Source: Chloroflexota bacterium
Lineage (GTDB): Bacteria > Chloroflexota > Limnocylindria > Limnocylindrales > CSP1-4
Assembly: GCA_025355255.1 (NCBI GenBank)
Contig: JANYAA010000165.1
Location: 1-6,442, forward strand
Length of the DNA: 6,442 nt
Direction of reading: 5' to 3'
Part shown: piece by piece, positions 1 to 5,051 of the stretch
Numbering within the stretch: position 1 is the first letter of the stretch
Layout: every line of letters starts with the position of its first letter
The notes under the pieces: generated by a model
Databases searched by the model: none
What the model saw: only the letters and a program-made list of their open reading frames with translations
What the model was told of the DNA's origin: nothing
Made by a program: the position numbers and the translations under genes

Positions 1-461
1 CCGCCGCCGGCGCCGCCACGCGGACGATGGGTGTGGGCCTCTCCCCGACCATCCTGCCGGCCGCGGGCAAGCCGACGTTCGAGCTCGCCGACGGCGAGAT
101 GGAGATAGGCATCGGGATCCACGGCGAGCCCGGTGTGCACCGCGGCCCGCTCGAGACGGCCGACGAGGTCACGGTCAGGCTCCTCGACGCGATCAGTGCT
201 GACATGACGCTCGTCGCCGGCGATCGCGTGGCGGTCCTTGTCAACGGTCTGGGCGCGACTCCCCTCGAGGAGCTGTACGTGATGTACCGCAGGGCCGCCC
301 GGTATCTCGGCGAGCTGGGCGTCGTGATCCACCGACCGTACATCGGCGAGTTCGCGACGAGCCTCGAGATGGCTGGTGCGTCGATCTCGGTGATGCGCCT
401 CGACAATGCGCTGACCGAGCTGCTCGACGCCCCCGCCGCGTCGCCCTTCTTCCACCAGTGA
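1..461 (+). CDS. dhaK: Dihydroxyacetone kinase subunit DhaK, C-terminal part (5' truncated by window edge)
   Basis: This is the C-terminal 152 residues of a DhaK (DAK1-domain) protein; the reading frame is open from base 3 and the start lies upstream of the window. DhaK binds dihydroxyacetone (Dha), or a related short ketose, through a hemiaminal bond to a histidine and receives a phosphoryl group from DhaL. The family's IGIHGEPG motif is present, with the substrate-binding His (His230 in E. coli DhaK) encoded at 120-122. Further family segments are VLVNGLGATPLEELY, the TSLEMAGASI block and the DAPA..PFF C-terminus. The family is about 330-356 residues, so a bit under half is visible; the upstream catalytic Asp and His cannot be checked. 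Its stop overlaps the dhaL GTG start (GTGA at 458-461), implying coupled translation and a 1:1 complex in the cytoplasm. The assignment to the family is firm; the exact ketose (Dha, erythrulose or another) is not shown. Confidence 0.93.
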   Translation, partial: AAGAATRTMGVGLSPTILPAAGKPTFELADGEMEIGIGIHGEPGVHRGPLETADEVTVRLLDAISADMTLVAGDRVAVLVNGLGATPLEELYVMYRRAARYLGELGVVIHRPYIGEFATSLEMAGASISVMRLDNALTELLDAPAASPFFHQ

Positions 462-1105
462 ACGGGGCGGCGCTTGTAGCGCTCATCGACCGCACGCTCA
501 AGCTGCTGGCGGAGCGGACCGACGAGCTGCGGGACCTCGATGCCGCCGTTGGCGACGGGGATCTCGGGATCACCGTGGGCAAGGGGTGCGAGGCAGTCCG
601 CGCCCGCCTCCATGCCCTCGAGGACCCCTCGCCGGTCCAGATTGTGAAGGCCGCCGCTATCTCGGCGGCCAACGCAAACCCGTCGACGATGGCGGCGCTT
701 GTCGGTGGCGGACTGCTGGCCGGCGGCAAGGCACTAGGTGAGGCTAACTTGTTCGAACGCGCGGACGCACTGACGCTCGCGCGCGCGGTCGCCGACAACA
801 TCGCGACGCGCGGGAAGTCGGCCGTCGGCGACAAGACGATCTTGGACGCCATGGTTCCCTCCGTCGACGCGCTCGAGGCGTCGCCAGTCGGCGCCCCCGA
901 CCTCGCGGTGCTCGCGGCGATGATCGACGCGGCCCGTGGCGGCGTGGAGGCAACGACTAGCCTGCAGAACCAGCGCGGCCGCGCCGCGTGGCTCGGCGCA
1001 CGAAGCGCGGGCCACCCAGATCCGGGGGCCACGGCCTACGTGCGGTTTCTCGAGGCGCTCGCCACCGCCTGGACCGCCCCCGACAACCAGTCCACAGGAG
1101 AGTGA
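458..1105 (+). CDS. dhaL: DhaL-type (DAK2) nucleotide-binding subunit of dihydroxyacetone kinase, divergent
   Basis: The product has 215 residues, close to the ~210 of DhaL. DhaL holds ATP/ADP with Mg and passes phosphate to the ketose bound on DhaK. The Mg-binding aspartates are present as D28, D33 and D35 in LDAAVGDGDLG (D30, D35 and D37 in E. coli). The family blocks GDKTILDAMVP (124-134) and GRAAWLGARSAGHPDPGA (174-191) are also clear. Two places differ from E. coli DhaL: Leu36 replaces the His of the G-D-x-D-H-G motif, and the Gly-rich GGASG phosphate loop is replaced by ANPSTMAAL (73-81). This suggests a separate DhaL subfamily. The GTG start at 458 is chosen because it overlaps the dhaK stop (GTGA); no good Shine-Dalgarno sequence precedes it, so translation is probably coupled. 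No DhaM-like gene follows, so either dhaM lies outside the window or the pair uses ATP directly. Confidence 0.9.
   Translation: MNGAALVALIDRTLKLLAERTDELRDLDAAVGDGDLGITVGKGCEAVRARLHALEDPSPVQIVKAAAISAANANPSTMAALVGGGLLAGGKALGEANLFERADALTLARAVADNIATRGKSAVGDKTILDAMVPSVDALEASPVGAPDLAVLAAMIDAARGGVEATTSLQNQRGRAAWLGARSAGHPDPGATAYVRFLEALATAWTAPDNQSTGE
1096..1100 (+). promoter_or_regulatory. Shine-Dalgarno site for the alcohol dehydrogenase
   Basis: AGGAG lies inside the last codons of dhaL, 12 bases before the ATG at 1113. The spacing is slightly long. It supports the 1113 start over the longer in-frame reading that opens at 936, which runs through dhaL in another frame. Confidence 0.65.
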
Positions 1106-1112
1106 CCCGATC

Positions 1113-2120
1113 ATGAAAGCCGTCATCCTGGAGTCCTACGGCCCCATCGAGGAGCGCCCGCTCCAGCTCCGCGACGTCCCGCGGCCGGTGCCCGGTCGAG
1201 GTCAGGTCCTGCTCAAGGTGGGAGCCTGTGGCGTCTGCCGCTCGAACCTGCACATGGTCGAAGGCGACTGGCCGGGTGTTCCCTCGAAGTTCCCGATCAT
1301 CCCCGGCCACGAGGTTGTCGGTCGGATCGAGGAGCTCGGCGACGGCGTCGACTGGTTGCCGGTGGGTGCTCGCGCCGGTGTCCAGCCCCTGTTTTCAACC
1401 TGCGGCCACTGTGAGTTCTGCCTGAGCGGGCGGGACCATCTCTGCCAGACGAAGGAGATCACCGGCGAGACGGTGGACGGAGGGTTCGCGGAGTACATGG
1501 TCGCCGACGCCCGTCACACGCACCTCGTGCCCGACTCGATCAGCGATGTCGCCGCCGCCTCGCTGTTCTGCCCAGGGATCACCGCGTTCGGGTCCGTCGC
1601 AAAGGCCAACCTGACGCCATCCAAGACGGCGGCGGTGTTCGGAGTCGGCGGCGTGGGCCACCTGGTCCTCCAGATGGCCCTCCTCCATGGCGGATCCGTG
1701 ACCGCGGTGACCCGGGGTGCGGCCCACCAGACCGTCGCCGCGGAGCTTGGGGCCACCCGCGTCATTGACGCCTCGCGCGAGGATCCCGGGGAGGTGCTGG
1801 CCAAGCAGGGCGGCGTCGATGCGGCCTTCGTGTTCGGTCCGTCAAACGAGCTCGTCCGGCAGGCCATACAGGCCACGAAGCCGGGCGGGATCATCGTCAC
1901 AGGCGTGAACGTCGACCTCGGCCGGTTCGCGTTTGCCACCGAGAGGATGGTGGTCGGGTCGCTCCTCGGGACACGCCAGCAGATGCGCGAGGTTATCGAC
2001 CTCGCCGCTGCCGGCAAGATCCACGTGGTCCACGAGCAGCAGCCGCTCGAGGCCGCGAACGAGACGCTGGCCCGGCTCAAGCGCGGCGAGATCCGCGCCC
2101 GGGCCGTCCTGGTGCCGTAG
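1113..2120 (+). CDS. Zinc-dependent medium-chain alcohol dehydrogenase (AdhA/propanol-preferring type)
   Basis: A 335-residue zinc MDR dehydrogenase, of normal length for AdhA-type enzymes (~335-345). It oxidises an alcohol, or reduces an aldehyde or ketone, with NAD(P). Catalytic zinc ligands are Cys42 (in CGVCRSN), His66 with Glu67 (PGHE) and Cys153 (LFCPG). The structural zinc cysteines are complete: C97, C100, C103 and C111. The Rossmann motif GVGGVG is at 177-182. At the end of strand beta-2 the usual acidic residue is absent and T200-R201 follow, which would suit NADP(H); this is inference. The Asp normally two residues after the Ser/Thr-type active-site position (CRSD/CHTD) is Asn45 here. 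The gene starts 7 bases after dhaL and is probably in the same operon, so an alcohol or polyol feeding the DhaKL kinase, or a product of it, is a reasonable substrate class. The exact substrate cannot be read from sequence. Confidence 0.9.
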   Translation: MKAVILESYGPIEERPLQLRDVPRPVPGRGQVLLKVGACGVCRSNLHMVEGDWPGVPSKFPIIPGHEVVGRIEELGDGVDWLPVGARAGVQPLFSTCGHCEFCLSGRDHLCQTKEITGETVDGGFAEYMVADARHTHLVPDSISDVAAASLFCPGITAFGSVAKANLTPSKTAAVFGVGGVGHLVLQMALLHGGSVTAVTRGAAHQTVAAELGATRVIDASREDPGEVLAKQGGVDAAFVFGPSNELVRQAIQATKPGGIIVTGVNVDLGRFAFATERMVVGSLLGTRQQMREVIDLAAAGKIHVVHEQQPLEAANETLARLKRGEIRARAVLVP

Positions 2121-2181
2121 CGGACCAAATCGCCTGCGACCCCGAACCGCGGCCCTCGGCACGAAGGTTGCCGATCGGTGG

Positions 2182-2211
2182 TTGCGCTCAGGACGAGCGT
2201 GCGGGTACACT
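2182..2211 (+). promoter_or_regulatory. Candidate sigma-70-type promoter upstream of the small ORF and ilv operon
   Basis: TTGCGC (2182-2187) and TACACT (2206-2211) are separated by 18 bases. The -35 matches the consensus at 3 of 6 positions and the -10 at 4 of 6. Position is the main support: it sits in the 143-base gap after the dehydrogenase stop and about 50 bases before the small TTG-started gene. No other promoter-like pair was found in 2121-2263, and no convincing terminator for the dehydrogenase cluster is visible there. Transcription from here could read through the small ORF into ilvB. Confidence 0.25.
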
Positions 2212-2247
2212 CCGCGGACCCGCCGCCGCGCGTGTCGGCATCGGGAC

Positions 2248-2254
2248 AGGGGAG
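2248..2254 (+). promoter_or_regulatory. Shine-Dalgarno site that fixes the TTG start of the small ORF
   Basis: AGGGGAG is followed by a 9-base spacer and a TTG at 2264. This purine-rich site at ideal spacing is the reason to prefer 2264 over the farther upstream in-frame TTG at 2168, which would place the start ahead of the promoter candidate. Confidence 0.55.
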
Positions 2255-2263
2255 TCAGGTCGC

Positions 2264-2482
2264 TTGGACTTCTTCGGGAACCGCAAGGCCAGCCCCATCG
2301 CCGTCGTTGTGACGGCGGATGGTCGCCGCCTCTACGTGCCCATCCGCGATCTCGGCACCCAGGGCGTATCCCCCCTCGATCTCCTTCGCTCGCTTCTTGC
2401 TGGGCTTGGCGGCCTTCTTGGCCTCCTTATTACCGGCTCCCGGCGGGAGAACGGAGGATCACGGAGAGGCGAGCGCAAGTAG
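2264..2482 (+). CDS. Small hypothetical protein, leucine-rich, probable single membrane span; possible leader ORF of the ilv operon
   Basis: A 72-residue ORF with a TTG start and a good Shine-Dalgarno sequence; I do not recognise a family. The N-terminal half (1-37) is mixed beta-like sequence with VVVTADGRRLYVPIRD at 14-29. Residues 38-58 form a strongly hydrophobic stretch rich in Leu and Gly (LLAGLGGLLGLLITG at 44-58), consistent with one membrane helix. The tail (59-72) is basic with five Arg and one Lys, which would favour a cytoplasmic C-terminus. Leucine codon choice is unusual: 7 of 12 are CTT and none is CTG, while my hand count in ilvB gives 4 CTT of 47. The stop is 24 bases before a perfect hairpin and 113 bases before ilvB. 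It may be a real small membrane protein, or its translation may serve as a sensor controlling ilvBNC-leuA. Chance ORF remains possible in GC-rich DNA, but start signal, length and composition argue for a gene. Confidence 0.55.
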   Translation: MDFFGNRKASPIAVVVTADGRRLYVPIRDLGTQGVSPLDLLRSLLAGLGGLLGLLITGSRRENGGSRRGERK

Positions 2483-2506
2483 CGCCCGAACACCGAGAAC
2501 CGAAGG

Positions 2507-2530
2507 GACCCTCGCCGGGTGGCGAGGGTC
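2507..2530 (+). terminator. Perfect 10-bp hairpin ahead of ilvB: terminator or attenuator candidate
   Basis: Arms GACCCTCGCC (2507-2516) and GGCGAGGGTC (2521-2530) are exact reverse complements around a GGGT loop. The stem has eight G-C and two A-T pairs and would be very stable. The following bases, TTGTCATGT, are T-enriched but are not a true T-run, so intrinsic termination is possible but not certain. It lies between the small ORF stop and the ilvB ribosome-binding site. It could terminate the small gene's transcript, attenuate the ilv operon, or protect mRNA ends. Confidence 0.6.
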
Positions 2531-2549
2531 TTGTCATGTCCGGGGGCAA

Positions 2550-2567
2550 CGCAACCGCGGGGTTGCG
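2550..2567 (+). repeat. Second small hairpin in the ilvB leader
   Basis: CGCAACC (2550-2556) and GGTTGCG (2561-2567) pair over 7 bp around a GCGG loop. A tandem GCAAC copy at 2546-2550 offers a second pairing register with the same 3' arm. The hairpin ends 11 bases before the ilvB Shine-Dalgarno sequence, so it could modulate ribosome access, though no regulatory class is recognised. Confidence 0.4.
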
Positions 2568-2578
2568 CCAGAACCGCC

Positions 2579-2587
2579 AGAGAGGGA
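2579..2587 (+). promoter_or_regulatory. Shine-Dalgarno site for ilvB
   Basis: AGAGAGGGA stands 8 bases before the ATG at 2596 and supports that start. A weaker AAGG (2725-2728) precedes an internal ATG at 2740, which would give a 580-residue product nearer the usual family length. Confidence 0.65.
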
Positions 2588-2595
2588 TCGAACCG

Positions 2596-4482
2596 ATGAC
2601 GATGACGAAGGGCGAACCGCCGGCCGGCCAGGCTAGCGCCGCGCCGCCCGGCGAAGACGGCGAAGCGCCGCACCGTCGCAGCCACGTGCCGGGTGATGGC
2701 ACGGCGGCGGCAGCCGCCATCGAGAAGGCGCGTCGCGACATGCTCCACGACGTGCGCGGCAAGAAGCGCACCCGCATCGGCGCCGACGCCCTGATGGAGG
2801 CGCTGCTCCTTCAGGGCGCCGACACGCTGTTCAGCTACCCGGGCGGCGTCATCCTGCCCATCTACGACATCCTCGGCGACTACCCCGGCATCCGCCACAT
2901 CCTCGTCCGCCACGAGCAGGGCGGCGCGCACGCGGCCGACGGCTACGCAAGGGCGTCAGGCAAGGTTGGCGTGTGCATGGGCACAAGCGGCCCCGGCGCA
3001 ACCAACCTCGTCACCGGAATCGCCACGGCGCAGCTTGACTCCGTGCCCATGGTGGCGATCACGGGCAACGTGCCAGGCGCGCTCGTGGGCAAGGACGCCT
3101 TCCAGGAGATCGACATCACCGGCATCACCCTGCCGATGACCAAGCACAACTACCTCGTGCGCAATGCCGATGACATCCCGCGGGTCATCGCCGAGGCGTT
3201 CTACATCGCCAGCCACGGCCGTCCTGGCCCGGTCCACGTGGACATCACCAAGGACGCCCTCCAAGCCGAGACCGCCGCCGAGCATCCCTCCCTCGACGCC
3301 GTCACCGCCGGTCTGCCGGGCTTCCGACCCAACCTCGAAGGTCATCCGAAGCAGCTCAAGACGGCTGCCAAGGAGATCGCCGCCGCCAAGCGCCCGCTGA
3401 TCCTGGCCGGTCACGGCGTGCTGATCGCAGAGGCCTGGAACGAGCTCAGGGCGCTTGCCGAGAAGACCCAGATCCCGGTGGCCTGGACCCTGCTGGGCAT
3501 CGGCCTCATGGATGAGGACCATCCGCTGGCCTACGGCTACATGGGGATGCACGGCTGGAAGCACGTCAACCGCGCAATCCAGTCGGCCGACCTCCTCATC
3601 GCCATCGGCATGCGCTTTGACGACCGCGTCACGGGGTCTGTGCGGACCTACGCGCCGTATGCCCGGATCATCCACGCGGACATCGACCCGGCCGAGATCG
3701 GCAAGAACGTGGCCGTGGAGGTCCCCATCGTCGGCGACGCGAAGAACGTCCTCGAGGGGCTCACCCACTTCGTGAAGGCGGTGGACCCGGCGGAGCGCGC
3801 GGAGTACTTCGCCCAGCTGGCCGAGTGGCGCACGGAGTCCGAGGGCTCCTCATGGCACGGCTCTGGTGGTTGGCAGAGCGGCCAGCTCACGGCTGACTAC
3901 ATCGTGGAGCGTATCGGCGAGCTCACCAACCACGAGGCAACCTACGTGGCGGATGTTGGCCAGAACCAGATGTGGCTCGCCCGCTACACCAAGTTCAAGC
4001 GCCCGCACAGCCACATCAGCTCCGGGGGTCTCGGCACCATGGGCTTTGCGGTGCCGGCCGCCATGGGTGCAGCCCTCGGCAACCCGCACAACGAGACCTG
4101 GGCGGTCTGCGGTGACGGCGGGTTCCAGATGACCAGCCAGGAGCTGATGACGCTGGTCGCCGACCGGATCCCGGTGAAGATCGCGGTGCTCGACAACCAC
4201 AAGCTGGGGATGATCCGCCAATGGCAAGAGCTCTTCTACGCGGGCAACTACCACTCGTCGCACCTGCCAGGTCCGGACTTCGTGAAGCTTGCCGACGCCT
4301 ACGGCGTGCCCGGCTTCAAGGTGTCCACCACAGACGGTGTTGACGACGCGATCCGCGCGGCGCAGGCCGTGGACGGACCGGCGCTCATCTGGTTTGAGAC
4401 CGTTGAAGAGCAGAACGTCTTCCCCATCATGCCCGCGGGCAAGGGCTTGTCCGACCTGATCGACGGAGCACCCGAGGAATGA
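2596..4482 (+). CDS. ilvB: Acetohydroxyacid (acetolactate) synthase, large catalytic subunit
   Basis: A 628-residue thiamine-diphosphate enzyme joining two pyruvates to acetolactate, or pyruvate and 2-ketobutyrate to acetohydroxybutyrate, the first common step of valine, leucine and isoleucine synthesis. The N-terminal ThDP (PYR) domain starts near residue 60 (FSYPGG at 79-84) and carries the cofactor-activating Glu107 in RHEQGG; SGPGATN follows at 131-137. The central FAD-associated domain contains MRFDDRVTG (339-347). The C-terminal domain has the GDG metal motif (506-508), Asn534 as second Mg ligand, and the AHAS-typical MIRQWQ (539-544). Differences from well-studied enzymes: Asn158 in TGNVP where Gln is usual, Gly129 at the position of plant Ala122, and DN rather than NN at 533-534. 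Residues 1-59 form an Ala/Pro/Gly-rich, probably disordered extension; ATG 2740 (Met49) is an alternative start. The stop overlaps ilvN (ATGA), fitting a large/small subunit complex. Confidence 0.96.
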   Translation: MTMTKGEPPAGQASAAPPGEDGEAPHRRSHVPGDGTAAAAAIEKARRDMLHDVRGKKRTRIGADALMEALLLQGADTLFSYPGGVILPIYDILGDYPGIRHILVRHEQGGAHAADGYARASGKVGVCMGTSGPGATNLVTGIATAQLDSVPMVAITGNVPGALVGKDAFQEIDITGITLPMTKHNYLVRNADDIPRVIAEAFYIASHGRPGPVHVDITKDALQAETAAEHPSLDAVTAGLPGFRPNLEGHPKQLKTAAKEIAAAKRPLILAGHGVLIAEAWNELRALAEKTQIPVAWTLLGIGLMDEDHPLAYGYMGMHGWKHVNRAIQSADLLIAIGMRFDDRVTGSVRTYAPYARIIHADIDPAEIGKNVAVEVPIVGDAKNVLEGLTHFVKAVDPAERAEYFAQLAEWRTESEGSSWHGSGGWQSGQLTADYIVERIGELTNHEATYVADVGQNQMWLARYTKFKRPHSHISSGGLGTMGFAVPAAMGAALGNPHNETWAVCGDGGFQMTSQELMTLVADRIPVKIAVLDNHKLGMIRQWQELFYAGNYHSSHLPGPDFVKLADAYGVPGFKVSTTDGVDDAIRAAQAVDGPALIWFETVEEQNVFPIMPAGKGLSDLIDGAPEE

Positions 4483-5051
4483 GCGCCGACGACGCAACCG
4501 CCACCCAGGCCCCGCCGCCGCGCTCCATCCCGGGCACCGGCACGGCTGGCCGCCATATCCTCGTCGTGCTGGTCATGGACCGGCCCGGCGTGCTCAACCG
4601 TGTCGCGAGCCTCATGCGGGCCCGCAACTTCAACATCGACTCCCTGGCGGTCTCCCGAACCGACAAGGAGAACATCAGCCGGATGACCCTCACGCTCCAC
4701 GGTGACGATGTCGCCGTTGAGCAGGCCGCCAAGCAGCTCTACCGCCTGATCGACGTGCTCAAGGTGCAGGACGTCACTGAAGACCAGGTCGTTGAGCACG
4801 AGCTGGCTTTGATCAAGGTTCGCGCGACCGACGCCAACCGCGGCGAGGTCATCAAGATCGTGGAGATGTACAAGGGCGCCATCGTGGACATCTCGGCTGA
4901 GTCCGTGATTGTCGAGGCGCATGGCACCGAAGCGGAGATCGACGCGCTTGTGGCCCTGCTCCGCGGCTACGGAATCAAGGAACTCGTCCGCACGGGCGCA
5001 ACCGTCATGCTGCGCGGCGCGGGCTCCATCGAGGAGGCACTCAAGCTGTGA
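4479..5051 (+). CDS. ilvN: Acetohydroxyacid synthase, small regulatory subunit (ACT domain)
   Basis: A 190-residue regulatory subunit that stimulates IlvB and normally confers feedback inhibition by valine. The N-terminal ACT domain spans about residues 25-100, with [10 protein letters not shown] (33-42) and FNIDSL (51-56). Gly37 and Asn52 match the valine-contacting Gly14 and Asn29 of E. coli IlvH, and Asp34 stands where IlvH has Asn11. The second ACT-like domain covers about 106-185 (HELALIKV, then [14 protein letters not shown]). The protein is longer than the usual ~160-175 residues because of a Pro/Ala/Thr-rich N-terminus of about 24 residues. The ATG overlaps the ilvB stop (ATGA, 4479-4482), with GGAG 10 bases upstream at 4465-4468. 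Translational coupling should keep subunit amounts matched. Valine sensitivity is likely from the retained residues but is inference. Confidence 0.96.
   Translation: MSADDATATQAPPPRSIPGTGTAGRHILVVLVMDRPGVLNRVASLMRARNFNIDSLAVSRTDKENISRMTLTLHGDDVAVEQAAKQLYRLIDVLKVQDVTEDQVVEHELALIKVRATDANRGEVIKIVEMYKGAIVDISAESVIVEAHGTEAEIDALVALLRGYGIKELVRTGATVMLRGAGSIEEALKL

Noticed and set aside
458..1112. DhaM-like phosphoryl donor gene in the dha cluster
   Set aside because: Nothing after dhaL resembles DhaM or PTS domains; the next gene is the dehydrogenase. A dhaM could only lie outside the window.
2112..2162. GTGCCG ... CGGCAC inverted repeat as a terminator of the dehydrogenase cluster
   Set aside because: Only 6 bp with a 39-base loop and no following T-run; too weak to call.
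2168..2263. Longer small ORF starting at TTG 2168 (104 residues)
   Set aside because: It lacks a good ribosome-binding site and would start before the promoter candidate; TTG 2264 has AGGGGAG at 9 bases.
2531..2560. TTGTCA as a -35 box of an ilvB promoter
   Set aside because: It matches the -35 consensus at five of six positions, but no -10-like hexamer occurs 16-18 bases downstream, where the sequence is GC-rich (AACCGCGG).
2517..2567. T-box riboswitch antiterminator resemblance (GGGTGGC near 2517-2523 and ACCGCGGG near 2555-2562)
   Set aside because: The pieces resemble parts of the T-box consensus but are separated by about 30 bases, the GGTGG lies in a perfect hairpin, and no stem I or AGTA-box-like element is visible upstream, where a likely ORF lies.
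1933..2595. Upstream extension of the ilvB reading frame giving an 849-residue protein
   Set aside because: The frame overlaps the dehydrogenase gene in another frame and encodes Arg/Ser-rich nonsense typical of GC-rich shadow frames; the ATG at 2596 has its own Shine-Dalgarno sequence.
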